This document shows positions 17,378 through 26,607 of a DNA stretch of 64,000 nucleotides, in pieces. The notes beneath the pieces were generated by a model. The model was not told the DNA's origin and made no database searches. It worked only from the letters and a program-made list of their open reading frames with translations. The DNA is from Lysinibacillus timonensis (GTDB taxonomy: Bacteria > Bacillota > Bacilli > Bacillales_A > Planococcaceae): positions 1,810,001 to 1,874,000 of the forward strand of contig NZ_LT985980.1 in NCBI RefSeq assembly GCF_900291985.1. Direction: 5' to 3'. The first letter of the stretch is position 1, and every line of letters starts with the position of its first letter. Position numbers and translations under genes: made by a program.

Positions 17378-18445
17378 CTAGTTTTTCAATGCTTCCTCTA
17401 AGAATTCTGTATTCACAATTTCTTTAGCATCGATTTCAGATTCAATCAGCTTTTCTTTCGCATACCAATCTATTTGAGTTTGGATGTCTGACTCTAGTAA
17501 TCTACCATCGCGATCCATATATGGTAAGCCCTTCTTAATAAGTTCTGGGTCTTGGTCTGTATATTTTGCAATAATATTAATTACTTCATCATAATTTTCG
17601 CCTGGTACGATTTCTCCATCTTTTTGTATTAATACAGCATCATAGTAGTATTGTGTTGCTTTCGCATAGGCCTTCATGAAACGAACCGCTGCATCCTTAT
17701 TCTCAGCAAATTTTGGAGAGAAGAAGACACCTGAAGTTTGGTATTCAATTTCATCGCCTACTTGAGTAATAACTTTTCCATACCCTTCACTTACTACCGT
17801 TGAGATATTTGGTTCATTTAGAATGACTGCATCTACTTGTTTACTTTTTAATGAATCCATCAATCCTGGAATGCTATTAAGTGGAACTAAGTCAACATCA
17901 TTAATACTTAATCCATAATTCTCTAATAAGCGTCCTGCCATGTAATGGAATGTAGATCCTGTTTGAGTAATTCCAATTTTCTTTCCTTTTAACTCTCCAA
18001 CACTAGTAACAGGTGAATCTGCTGGAACTAATAAAGCTGATGAAGAAAAGCCCTCTTGTTCTCTTCCCTTATCAGCGACAATCCATAATTTTTGACCACC
18101 TGATACCATGTTATAGAGACTTGCCGTAATACCTGTCGCTCCTACATCTACACTTCCGCCAGCTGTTGCAACCGCAATAGGTTGTGCAGCTTCAAACCAC
18201 GTCTCGGTTGCATTAATTCCCTGTTCTTCAAAAAATCCTTTTTCTAAAGCAATGAACATTGGTGCAGAACTTGTTAGCTTTAACATCCCAATTTTTACAT
18301 CTACCATTTCTGGTGCTTCAGAAGTAGTTCCTTCTGATTCTGTTTTGGTTTGTGTCCCCTCATTTGTTTGCTGATTTCCACATCCAACAAGTATAAATAC
18401 TAGAATGGAGAAAACAGTCAACATCATTACTAATGACTTATTCAA
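17378..18445 (-). CDS. ABC transporter substrate-binding lipoprotein (NMT1/THI5/SsuA type)
   Basis: The start is taken as TTG at 18445, preceded by GGGGGT at a six-base gap, giving a 355-residue lipoprotein whose signal ends in the lipobox LVGCGN. An upstream ATG would place 24 odd residues before the signal. The mature part shows the NMT1/SsuA fold: IGMLKLTSSAPMFIALEKGFF, GGSVDVGATG, LKGKKIGITQTGSTFHY and VDAVILNEPN. Family members bind sulfonates, taurine, nitrate or formylaminopyrimidine (ThiY). The neighbouring TenA salvage operon favours a thiamine-pyrimidine precursor, but I see no TPP riboswitch upstream, so the substrate remains open. Confidence 0.85.
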   Translation of the reverse strand: MNKSLVMMLTVFSILVFILVGCGNQQTNEGTQTKTESEGTTSEAPEMVDVKIGMLKLTSSAPMFIALEKGFFEEQGINATETWFEAAQPIAVATAGGSVDVGATGITASLYNMVSGGQKLWIVADKGREQEGFSSSALLVPADSPVTSVGELKGKKIGITQTGSTFHYMAGRLLENYGLSINDVDLVPLNSIPGLMDSLKSKQVDAVILNEPNISTVVSEGYGKVITQVGDEIEYQTSGVFFSPKFAENKDAAVRFMKAYAKATQYYYDAVLIQKDGEIVPGENYDEVINIIAKYTDQDPELIKKGLPYMDRDGRLLESDIQTQIDWYAKEKLIESEIDAKEIVNTEFLEEALKN

Positions 18446-18711
18446 AAAATGACCCCCAATTATTATTTTTATATATATTAAATCATACAAAATATTCGAA
18501 TTCGACCAAATTTTCAAAAAACATTATATTTTTTTAATATTATTTGTTTTTTTCGACACCCTTTGTTAAACTTTTCCTTCTATTAGTTGTTAAAATAAAA
18601 AAGGATAGGCGTACTAGCAACGGGTGTGAACTTGCTCTTATTTCAAGACGAGCTACGGAAGCTCAGCGAATATATTTACAAAGTAAGATTGACTTTGAAA
18701 AAGTGCAGAAA

Positions 18712-18742
18712 AAAACCGAGAATCCATCCGAATCTCGGTTTT
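18712..18742 (-). terminator. terminator hairpin
   Basis: A 10-bp stem (AAAACCGAGA at 712-721 with 733-742) is followed on the minus strand by an unbroken T-run (TTTTTTT). It lies beyond the rlmCD-like relic and would end readthrough from degV. The plus-strand tail (TTTTAATT) is weaker. Confidence 0.7.
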
Positions 18743-18828
18743 AATTATGATTTTGAACTATACGAGTGATTTGCTAGATGATAAAGTTCACAAATTTGAT
18801 GTGAGAATGTCCCCTCATCTCCATCTTA

Positions 18829-18880
18829 TTATGACAACTCCAACCAAGCAACAGCTTCACAATGTGCAGAGTGTATGTGG
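18829..18880 (-). pseudogene. relic of a second RlmCD-like methyltransferase C-terminus
   Basis: On the minus strand the last codons read HCEAVAWLELS then TAA, almost the same as the end of the intact rlmCD at 20243 (HCEAVAWLELN). PHT just upstream is in a different frame by one inserted base, and farther upstream the similarity disappears. It is a decayed 3' remnant of a paralog or of a duplicated copy. Confidence 0.7.
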
Positions 18881-19014
18881 CAACACAAGAGGTGTTGGTG
18901 GGTTTATAGAAATGACGGTTCTATTTAGACACCGAGCAAATATTTTTTGAGTACAGCATGCGACCGCTAATTATTAATATATTTATATGTTAAAAATGTT
19001 TTTTAAAACTATTT

Positions 19015-19866
19015 CTAATATTCCATTCCTGCAATCCCAAAGCCTCCAGGTCCAGCATGGGTAGAAATCATTGCACCGGCTTGCATCCATGTTACATTTT
19101 CGAAACCTGTTTCTTTTGCGATTTCATCCATTCGTCCCTTAATACTTTCATCAAGTCCTATAGAGTAAATCAAATACAGCTGTTTTCTATCAATGTCGTA
19201 TTGGTTTAAGTAATCTCGCATAAGTTTTTCAGCAACTGTGCTCATATTCCCACGATATTTTCTAGTTGAAACAAGCTTTCCTTCCTTTAATTCGATGCAG
19301 GGCTTTATTTTTAATAATGACCCTCCAATATAAGCAATGTTACTTACCCGTCCACCCGCTCTTAGAAAGTCTAAACTGCCAGGAATGAAAGCCAGCCTTG
19401 TTTTAGGAACCACAGATTGTATCTTTTCTATTAAGTGAACATGGCCAATGGAAGGTTCTTCTTCAAGCAGAGTGGCTGCATACATTACGCTTGCGGCTAA
19501 TCCACCTGTCACGTTTAGCGTATCAATTAAGAAAATATCTTGAAAATCTTCCGCTGCAATTAACGCACTTTGAAAGGAGGCAGATGCTTTTGACGTATAA
19601 CCAATATGAATAATGATGCTATCAGGATAATATATTCTAATTTTTGTAAATAAATCCTGATATTCATGTACATTCGTTGCGGTTGTAGATGGTATTTTCT
19701 TGGTGCGACTATGATATTCAAAAACTTCCTCTACAGATAGCTCACCATCTAAATAATCCTTCCCATCCATGATGACGTGCATCGGTACTACTTGAATTTG
19801 ATATTTTTCAACCAGATCTTTCGGTAAATCCGCTCCACTCTCTGTCGATAAAATAATCCTTTTCAT
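19015..19866 (-). CDS. DegV family fatty-acid-binding protein
   Basis: The 283-residue protein is of the DegV/FakB type, which holds a single fatty acid for presentation to FakA kinase. The N-terminal ILSTESGADLPKDLVEKYQI, SVEEVFEYHSRTKKIPSTTATN (with the fatty-acid carboxylate-binding Ser/Thr cluster), IHIGYTSKASASFQSA and the C-terminal THAGPGGFGIAGMEY are diagnostic. Signal and membrane segments are absent. No fakA is nearby. It stands alone, followed by the relic and a terminator. Confidence 0.85.
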   Translation of the reverse strand: MKRIILSTESGADLPKDLVEKYQIQVVPMHVIMDGKDYLDGELSVEEVFEYHSRTKKIPSTTATNVHEYQDLFTKIRIYYPDSIIIHIGYTSKASASFQSALIAAEDFQDIFLIDTLNVTGGLAASVMYAATLLEEEPSIGHVHLIEKIQSVVPKTRLAFIPGSLDFLRAGGRVSNIAYIGGSLLKIKPCIELKEGKLVSTRKYRGNMSTVAEKLMRDYLNQYDIDRKQLYLIYSIGLDESIKGRMDEIAKETGFENVTWMQAGAMISTHAGPGGFGIAGMEY

Positions 19867-20162
19867 TGTTCATTCCTTCCAATTAACGCAGCCATTCCTG
19901 CGTACATATTTATTATGGTTTATTCTAAATATACACTAAAAGGGAAAATTATCTATTATTACATTCAGAAAATTCATTCAAAAAAATGGAAATTTAAGAT
20001 TAAACTGGACAAGAATTATTTGGGGCTTTTTTCTCGAATTCCACAGGAATAGAGGCACACTAAGTTGAATTTGAAGACGTTACTCATGCAATTGAAGATT
20101 CAAAAACAGGAATCACAAATTAAACCAATCGGATAAATTGCTAAATAGGTAGAAATATTAAC

Positions 20163-20200
20163 AATAACCCACACAAGCTTATTAGTTTGTGTGGGTTATT
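20163..20200 (-). terminator. terminator of rlmCD
   Basis: A 14-bp near-perfect stem (163-176 with 187-200) lies 43 bases after the rlmCD stop, followed on the minus strand by a T/A-rich tail (TGTTAATATTTCT). The rest of 19867-20242 shows no gene. Confidence 0.7.
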
Positions 20201-20242
20201 ATGATAGCTAAAAACCAGAACCAACAAGAATTCTGATATACA

Positions 20243-21604
20243 TTAATTCAATTCCAACCACGCGACCGCTTCGCAATGTGTCGTCTGCGGGAACATATCT
20301 ACCGGTTGAATTTCCATTGTTTTGTATCCACCGTCTTCAAGAATGCGTAAATCCCGCGCAAGTGTCGCAGGGTTACATGACACATAAACTACACGATTAG
20401 GTTTGTGTTCAATGATTGTTTGTAATAATGCTTCATCGCAACCTTTACGAGGTGGATCGACTACTAACACATCTGCTTCTTTGCCATCTGAATACCATCT
20501 CGGTATTACTTCTTCTGCAGGTCCTGCTTCAAAGTACGTATTTGTAAAGCCATTTAACTCTGCATTCCGTTTTGCATCTTCAATCGCTTGTTCTACAATC
20601 TCAACGCCCATTACACGCTTCGCCTTCTCCGCAAGGAACAACGAAATTGTCCCGATACCACAATACGCATCAATGACCGTCTCATCGCCTTTTAGTTGTG
20701 CGTAGTCTAACGCTTGCTTGTACAACACTTCCGTTTGCACTGGATTTACTTGATAGAAAGAGCGTGATGAGATTTCAAATCGAACACCGCCAATTGTATC
20801 TTCAATTGTGTCTTTTCCCCAAAGTGTGTAGGTTTCATTCCCTAATATTACATTCGTTTTTTCAATGTTAATATTTTGGACAATAGAAGTCACATTAGGC
20901 ACAAGATTACGAACTAATTCAATAGCAGCTTCTTTTTGTGGGAATTTGTGTTTATTTGTTACAAGCACCACCATTACCTCATCAGTTGCCCGCGCTTTTC
21001 TTACAACGACATGACGTAGCATTCCTTGATGCGATTGTTCATTGTATGGTTGTAAACCAATTTCTTCTAATTCCTTTTTCAGGTTCGCCATGATGGCATC
21101 TGCTTCACCAACTTGAATTAAGCAACGTTCCATATCGACAATATCGTGGGTTTTTGATTTATAAAAACCTGCAATCGGACCTGTCTCTGTCATGCCAAAT
21201 GGAATTTGCGATTTGTTACGGTAATTCCAAGGATCTTGCATTCCCTTTACAGGAAGTACCGGTGCGTCAATTTTGCCAATTCGCTTCATGACGTTTTTGA
21301 CCATGTTTTCTTTCCATTTCAATTGCCCTTCATAGGAAAGATGTTGCAGCTGACATCCGCCACATTTTCCAAAATAAATACATGGGGCTTTTACACGATC
21401 AGGTGATGGTTCAATGATGTCCACAATTTTGGCAAATCCATAGTTTTTCAATGTTTTTAACACGTGAATTTCAGCTGTTTCTTGCGGAAGTGCTCCTTGA
21501 ATAAATAGCGGGTAGCCATCTATTTTCGCAACGCCATTCCCATCATGAGTTAAATCTTCTATATAAACAGTTCGTCGATCATTTTTCTTTACAGGTGCAG
21601 CCAT
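20243..21604 (-). CDS. rlmCD: 23S rRNA (uracil-5-)-methyltransferase RlmCD
   Basis: The 453-residue enzyme has an N-terminal TRAM RNA-binding domain (DLTHDGNGVAKIDGYPLFI) and a [4Fe-4S] cluster motif CIYFGKCGGCQLQHL. Its Rossmann methyltransferase part has DAYCGIGTISLFLA, VDPPRKGC and the catalytic-cysteine loop VYVSCNPATLARD. In Bacillus subtilis the ortholog methylates U747 and U1939 of 23S rRNA. TGGAGGACG supports the start. A decayed copy of its 3' end sits about 1.4 kb downstream. Confidence 0.92.
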   Translation of the reverse strand: MAAPVKKNDRRTVYIEDLTHDGNGVAKIDGYPLFIQGALPQETAEIHVLKTLKNYGFAKIVDIIEPSPDRVKAPCIYFGKCGGCQLQHLSYEGQLKWKENMVKNVMKRIGKIDAPVLPVKGMQDPWNYRNKSQIPFGMTETGPIAGFYKSKTHDIVDMERCLIQVGEADAIMANLKKELEEIGLQPYNEQSHQGMLRHVVVRKARATDEVMVVLVTNKHKFPQKEAAIELVRNLVPNVTSIVQNINIEKTNVILGNETYTLWGKDTIEDTIGGVRFEISSRSFYQVNPVQTEVLYKQALDYAQLKGDETVIDAYCGIGTISLFLAEKAKRVMGVEIVEQAIEDAKRNAELNGFTNTYFEAGPAEEVIPRWYSDGKEADVLVVDPPRKGCDEALLQTIIEHKPNRVVYVSCNPATLARDLRILEDGGYKTMEIQPVDMFPQTTHCEAVAWLELN

Positions 21605-21703
21605 AATCCGTCCTCCATTTCAGTTCTTCTATTGTAGCATGGTTATAGAAAAAACTCGCCATCCATGATTGTACTAGTTTTCGCTTACAATTAGAATGTT
21701 CAT

Positions 21704-23701
21704 TTATGTGTCTAAATCTTCTAAAGCTTTGACAACATGTTCTTTTAAGACTGGAGCTAAAGTTTTGGCATATGCCGCTGTAAGGTGATGCGCATCACGG
21801 TATACAATTACATTCCCTATAATTGAATGACATGTTGTTTCATCACAAAAGTAATCCGATAAATCTGCAAATTGTACATTGCTTGGTATTCCCTCTGTAT
21901 TTTCCCAAGGCGGGATGTCAGATAACGCCTCATCACGCGGAACAGTACATTTCATATAATCTGATTCCCTTTCTAAACACAATGGGATATCTTCAGCCAT
22001 TCTTGGATTATCACGCACCGCTAATATCTTCGTAATTCCTTCAAGTCTTTTGAACTGATTTATATATCCGCTTGGAACGGTATCCCCCTTATTTACATTT
22101 GCGGTAGTAAATACTAAATCGGGCGGATTCTCTATTAATTCATTGATTAATAATTCGTTCCAATCTAAACATGCTTGATTGACTACTCCACCAAAGTCAT
22201 CATTTGTAAAACGGCAGCCGTCATGGTTGTACACATCAATCCTTATACTTAACTCTTTCGCAAATTCATTTAGAGTAGGGAACCAATGACCAGAATGTGA
22301 GCCTCCAACAAGTGCTAATGTATATTTTGGATTTTCTGTTTCACCGTAAGAACACATCGCCAATTTATCTCCTTGTCTTGTGACACACCCTTTTTCTGAA
22401 TAGAACAATGGTAAATCATCCTTAATTTCAAGCATTGAGGGGATCGGTTCTACATCCGGTGGTGGTACAATTCCTTCATAAATGGCTTTTGCACCAGGGT
22501 AATCTTCTATAGAATACTCAGTAGGTTTCGCCTCATTCGAATGTGGTAATTGCGTACTCCACCAAACATTAGCAACAATGACAGGTAACATAAATGCCAG
22601 TGCAGTAGATGCTATCTTCAGTTTTGATTGCTTCACATTTAACTTCCGTACTGGTGCTTCCAGTATCTTCGTCGTAATAAATGATAAAACAAAAGTACAG
22701 AGTAAAATGATTAGACCATCTACAAAGGGAACCGTCTCTTTTTTAAAGTAGGCAAAATAGAAAATGAGTAACGGCCAGTGCCATAAATAAAAACCGTATG
22801 AAAGACTTCCTATCCACAAAAGAGGCTTTGACCCTAAAATGTTCTCTACACCAAAGCGAGTGCGATTTTCACCTGCAATTAGAACTAATATGACGCCCGT
22901 CGTTGGCAATAACGCTGCGTATCCTGGAAACACCGAGGATACAGGAAGTAAAACACCTGTTAGACAAATAATCGCAAGCCCTAACCAACCTAAAACAGTG
23001 CTTGCTGTATTTTTTAACGATACGTAAGAAATGAGGAGAGCCAATATCCCCCCTAAACTAAACTCCCATACTCTCGCAAAAGTATCAAAGTATGCCCAAG
23101 GTTGATTGACCGTTGTTTTATAGATTGAATAACTAATTGATACGATAAAGAAGATAACCAGTACCGTCAGCACCGTCTTTCTTGGTGGCAGTTTGAACAT
23201 TTTTCGTGCTAACAGAAATGACAACATAATGACAAAAGGCCATGTTAAGTAAAATTGACCTTGAATCGATAATGCCCAAAAATGCTGAAGTGGACTCGCC
23301 TCATTGTTTTGTTCTAAATAATCCACTGAGTTAAAAGCTAATTCCCAATTTTGATAGTAAAACGCCGATGCAATCGTCTCTGAAATGATTTGTTGCCATT
23401 GAACTTGTGGCATTATCATAATGGAGACAATTGTCGTCACAAATAACACGATAAATGCAAGTGGAATCAATCGCTTAATTAGACCTAAATAGTTCTCGAT
23501 TAAATGAATCTTTCCATCTCTCTCCATTCTCGATAGTAGAGACGTTGTTATGAGGAATCCAGAGACAATAAAAAAAACATCTACACCACCAGATACTCTA
23601 CCTAGCCAAATATGGTAAATTGCTACAAGCAGGGATGCAACTACACGTACCCCTTCAATTTCTTGTCTAAATTTCTTCTTCGGACTTTTTAAATCTGTCA
23701 T
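21704..23701 (-). CDS. OatA-like membrane O-acyltransferase with extracytoplasmic SGNH domain
   Basis: The start MTDLKSPKKKFRQ is chosen because GGAGGG precedes it; the longer frame has no site. Of 665 residues, the first ~370 form an acyltransferase-3 domain with about ten membrane segments (EIEGVRVVASLLVAIYHIW; DVFFIVSGFLI). After a linker comes an SGNH esterase-fold domain with ALVGGSHSGHW (nucleophile serine) and the DxxH pair in YRDAHHLT. Such proteins acetylate peptidoglycan or secondary polysaccharides and may confer lysozyme resistance. The first-domain histidine (YHIW) is present. The specific substrate cannot be told from sequence; no glycan cluster surrounds it. Confidence 0.85.
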   Translation of the reverse strand: MTDLKSPKKKFRQEIEGVRVVASLLVAIYHIWLGRVSGGVDVFFIVSGFLITTSLLSRMERDGKIHLIENYLGLIKRLIPLAFIVLFVTTIVSIMIMPQVQWQQIISETIASAFYYQNWELAFNSVDYLEQNNEASPLQHFWALSIQGQFYLTWPFVIMLSFLLARKMFKLPPRKTVLTVLVIFFIVSISYSIYKTTVNQPWAYFDTFARVWEFSLGGILALLISYVSLKNTASTVLGWLGLAIICLTGVLLPVSSVFPGYAALLPTTGVILVLIAGENRTRFGVENILGSKPLLWIGSLSYGFYLWHWPLLIFYFAYFKKETVPFVDGLIILLCTFVLSFITTKILEAPVRKLNVKQSKLKIASTALAFMLPVIVANVWWSTQLPHSNEAKPTEYSIEDYPGAKAIYEGIVPPPDVEPIPSMLEIKDDLPLFYSEKGCVTRQGDKLAMCSYGETENPKYTLALVGGSHSGHWFPTLNEFAKELSIRIDVYNHDGCRFTNDDFGGVVNQACLDWNELLINELIENPPDLVFTTANVNKGDTVPSGYINQFKRLEGITKILAVRDNPRMAEDIPLCLERESDYMKCTVPRDEALSDIPPWENTEGIPSNVQFADLSDYFCDETTCHSIIGNVIVYRDAHHLTAAYAKTLAPVLKEHVVKALEDLDT

Positions 23702-23808
23702 CTTAACCCTCCGTAGTTTTTCTTGGCAAATTGAGATGTAGACTTGGATTAGTTTTACCAATAATGCATTGATTTAGTAACATTTGGAGGAATTTAAACG
23801 AAAATAAA

Positions 23809-23845
23809 AAACTCCTTAATCTACAGAAAATCGAATAAGGAGTTT
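23809..23845 (-). terminator. terminator hairpin
   Basis: A 10-bp stem (AAACTCCTTA with TAAGGAGTTT) lies just after the stop at 23853. On the minus strand it is followed by TTTATTTTCG. Confidence 0.7.
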
Positions 23846-23852
23846 AGGATCT

Positions 23853-24887
23853 TTATTTTGTTGCACTTATTATTTTTTCAAGGAATGCATCGGGCTCATC
23901 AGAACGAATTGCTACTTGCGAAAATTCCCTTTGAATTCCCATTGCCAATGTAGCTTTAATAGGACTCTTTAATTTAAGAATGACATCTGGGTAAACCTCT
24001 GTAAAATCAGTTGCTACAAAGCTTAGTGTATTTTTCGGCAACTTTTTTCTTAAAACTTCTTTGTCCGTTACGATTTCTTCAATATTATCAAAGTGAATTT
24101 CTGCACGTTTCATTAAACCTTGTGAAAGAAAAACTGCTTGATGATTAAAGTACACTGGGTTTAGACGAAGTGCTTGAATATCTCCAAGGAAAAATATAAC
24201 ACCATAAATATTTAATATTAGCATAATGATTGATAAAACTAACGGGAAGCCCGTTATATGTAGTAACCAATGGACGCCAATTGTCTCAATGACAATTGCA
24301 TGGATCATCATAATCTGAAAAGCGATGACACTGGAACTTTTATATATCGTCATTCCTTCTCTTGCTTTCTTCTTCCAGCTAAAGAACGCATAATAGAACA
24401 TTAGAACTTCCGAACAAATGACGTAGATGATTGGATTTTTTGTAACATATTGATCAACCGCTTGCGGGAATGAGAAAACGGCAGGTAATTCACTTTTACG
24501 CACGGCAATTTTAATTTTAGGCAAGTATCGCGCAAATGAAATTACTAATGACAATTCAAAAAGAACTATTGCTGCTTCACTGCCAATTCCTACCCAAGTA
24601 ACTGCATCAAATGGCTTTAAGAATTCCATCGGGATGATCATTCTCGCACAAATGCAACCTATAGCAATTAAACTAATCGCCATTTTAATAGAAAACTTCT
24701 TTTTATATAACATAAATAAAATAGGAGCGATAATGATTAAATCAAGCAAAGATCCAATAACAACTGGATTAGGGTCATCAGGCACTACCATAGAACCAAA
24801 AGATGTTTTGTATAAAGCCCAATTACTCACTAAAACAAGACATAACAAAATGAGCCAAATGTTTATCTTAGTTTTGCTATAAGACAT
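23853..24887 (-). CDS. multi-pass membrane protein of unknown function
   Basis: The 344-residue protein has about seven or eight hydrophobic segments between residues 8 and 235, followed by a soluble C-terminal part (about 240-344) with charged strands. Similar Bacillus membrane proteins are often labelled as beta-carotene monooxygenase in databases without support, and I see no catalytic motif for that. GAGGAACG upstream fits the start. It is followed closely by a terminator and preceded by another small membrane gene on the same strand (35-base gap), so the two may be cotranscribed. Confidence 0.65.
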   Translation of the reverse strand: MSYSKTKINIWLILLCLVLVSNWALYKTSFGSMVVPDDPNPVVIGSLLDLIIIAPILFMLYKKKFSIKMAISLIAIGCICARMIIPMEFLKPFDAVTWVGIGSEAAIVLFELSLVISFARYLPKIKIAVRKSELPAVFSFPQAVDQYVTKNPIIYVICSEVLMFYYAFFSWKKKAREGMTIYKSSSVIAFQIMMIHAIVIETIGVHWLLHITGFPLVLSIIMLILNIYGVIFFLGDIQALRLNPVYFNHQAVFLSQGLMKRAEIHFDNIEEIVTDKEVLRKKLPKNTLSFVATDFTEVYPDVILKLKSPIKATLAMGIQREFSQVAIRSDEPDAFLEKIISATK

Positions 24888-24922
24888 ATTCTAACGTTCC
24901 TCTCACTATGGATTTTTATCTG

Positions 24923-25366
24923 TCAGTTATGCTTTCTTGCCTTATCTTCAAGGTAATTGATCCCAAGTGCAATCATTATTAGCATAACAATTCCACCTAA
25001 TATCCATCCTATTAATCTTAAAAACCCATTACTGTATTCATACTTTCCTTCCCTAACTGCTTTACGATATTGATTGGTATCTTCTTGAATTGCGATTGCC
25101 ACATCTGTACTTACCCCTATTATGGCATAGTATTTTGTTCCCTCTCTATAACTATTTGAGAAATTCCCAGCATGCTGTTCCATATCTGAATATTTTGTGA
25201 CGTGCCCTATTTCTTCCGCAACTCCAGTTACATATTCTTCACTAACAACGTAAATATAGCCATCCCATACTACGAATGGATACGCCCAAGACGTTGCTAA
25301 TGGCTTATTGGGCATAGAGAAAATAATCAACCAAATAGATAGAATTAGCATTAGAAATCTTTTCAT
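24923..25366 (-). CDS. small exported membrane-anchored protein of unknown function
   Basis: The 147-residue protein has an N-terminal signal-like segment (residues 1-25), an extracytoplasmic region of about 85 residues (WDGYIYVVSEEYVTGVAEEIG) and a C-terminal transmembrane helix (about 114-137) with a charged tail. AAAGGAGCGG upstream gives a good start. No family was recognised. A terminator-like hairpin 60 bases upstream could attenuate it. Confidence 0.6.
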   Translation of the reverse strand: MKRFLMLILSIWLIIFSMPNKPLATSWAYPFVVWDGYIYVVSEEYVTGVAEEIGHVTKYSDMEQHAGNFSNSYREGTKYYAIIGVSTDVAIAIQEDTNQYRKAVREGKYEYSNGFLRLIGWILGGIVMLIMIALGINYLEDKARKHN

Positions 25367-25427
25367 TTTACCGCTCCTTTAACCATTTGTCGCAAAAATG
25401 AGTTCAGACGTTTCAGCTCACTAAAAA

Positions 25428-25454
25428 AAGAAGAAAAGGTTCTCTTTTCTTCTT
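25428..25454 (-). terminator. terminator or attenuator hairpin
   Basis: An 11-bp stem (AAGAAGAAAAG at 428-438 with 444-454) is followed on the minus strand by a T-run. It lies upstream of the 147-residue membrane gene and after a separate terminator behind dgkB, so it could be a leader attenuator. Confidence 0.5.
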
Positions 25455-25581
25455 AGTTGAAAAATGTGCAAACTCTTTCATTTTTAAAATGGGTTCAGCG
25501 TTATAAGACAACTATCTACTGGTACTTACTCTTCATAAGTATTAAGACCATAATATTTCTCACCATTTAAGTAAAATAAAA

Positions 25582-25624
25582 CCTGTATGGTCTGAACGAA
25601 TAACAATCCATTCAACCATACAGG
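25582..25624 (-). terminator. terminator of dgkB
   Basis: A 10-bp stem (CCTGTATGGT at 582-591 with 615-624) immediately follows the dgkB stop; the minus-strand tail is TTTTATTTTAC. Confidence 0.75.
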
Positions 25625-25629
25625 CTTTT

Positions 25630-26550
25630 TTATACTTGTACTCGATCCATTTCCCTAATATCATCAATTGGAACGAATACTTCAATATGTCTTTTTAAAT
25701 TTTTGAACGTTGCAGGGGCATCCCCACCGTACTCCCCATCCAGGTTAAGATGGACAATTTCGTCTGAAGTAACTGTAACTTTACTAGCTTTTTCATAAAT
25801 AACATTGGGATCATTCAAATGCTCGCCTCTTAGAGCAAGAGAAGCTAATCGAATAAAGTCGGCAATATTACACTTTTTCAAAATCATTAATGTGAAGTAA
25901 CCATCATTAATACTAGCATCTGGAGCTAATTTTTCAAAGCCACCCACTGAATTGGTTAACGCACATAAAAACATCATGGCCTCGCCTTCAAAAACTTCAT
26001 CATCGTATTCAATTCGCAAGTTTGTTGCTTTTATGGATGGAATCATTTCAATCCCTTTTAAGTAATAAGCTAGTTGGCCTAGCATTGTTTTCATTTTACT
26101 CGGTACTTCATAAGTTAGTTCAGTAATTCTTCCACCTGCTGCAATGTTTATGAAATAGCGTTCATCATTTATTAATCCTACATCTACTGGAATGGTATCC
26201 CCTTTAACAATGATGTCGATTGCTTCTTCTATTTTTCTTGGAATTTGTACTGCACGAGCAAAGTCATTTGTTGTACCCATTGGAACGAGACCAAGTTTTG
26301 GACGCTTCTCATAAGGACTTATGCCAGCGACTACCTCATTTAATGTACCATCACCGCCAACCGCAACAATGATATCAAATCCTCTTTCAACTGCACTAGC
26401 AGCTGCTTGCGTTGCATCGCCTTCACCGGTAGTAGCATGACAGGAAGTTTCATACCCCGCAATTTCAAGCTTTTCTAATGCTTCCGGCAGGTGTCTTTTA
26501 AACAATTCTCTACCTGATGTCGGATTATAAATGATTCTAGCTCTTTTCAT
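25630..26550 (-). CDS. dgkB: diacylglycerol kinase DgkB
   Basis: The 306-residue soluble lipid kinase of the DAGK catalytic family recycles diacylglycerol to phosphatidic acid, in Gram-positives chiefly the diacylglycerol left by lipoteichoic acid synthesis. The nucleotide-binding GGDGTLNEVVAGI, GTTNDFAR and the C-terminal LDGEYGGDAP segment are visible. In other Bacillales this gene sits between gatB and rlmCD, as it does here. Confidence 0.9.
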   Translation of the reverse strand: MKRARIIYNPTSGRELFKRHLPEALEKLEIAGYETSCHATTGEGDATQAAASAVERGFDIIVAVGGDGTLNEVVAGISPYEKRPKLGLVPMGTTNDFARAVQIPRKIEEAIDIIVKGDTIPVDVGLINDERYFINIAAGGRITELTYEVPSKMKTMLGQLAYYLKGIEMIPSIKATNLRIEYDDEVFEGEAMMFLCALTNSVGGFEKLAPDASINDGYFTLMILKKCNIADFIRLASLALRGEHLNDPNVIYEKASKVTVTSDEIVHLNLDGEYGGDAPATFKNLKRHIEVFVPIDDIREMDRVQV

Positions 26551-26607
26551 ATCTCGCCCATCCTACTCTAATTACATTTAAAATCTGCCTTTAACGTTAT
26601 AATATGG

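Larger units (their letters stand above)
18446..19014. other. 569-base gap with terminator and gene relic
   Basis: The gap holds the minus-strand upstream region of the ABC operon, a strong terminator hairpin (18712-18742) and a relic of an rlmCD-like 3' end (18829-18880). Short open frames at 18544-18744 and 18747-18950 have no ribosome binding site or recognisable content and are not called as genes. Confidence 0.6.

Noticed and set aside
18544..18950. Two short plus-strand open frames
   Set aside because: No ribosome binding site; the second covers the antisense of the rlmCD-like relic and the terminator.
23853..24887. Beta-carotene monooxygenase label for the membrane protein
   Set aside because: No iron-binding histidines or other support; the name is a known spread annotation error for such membrane proteins.
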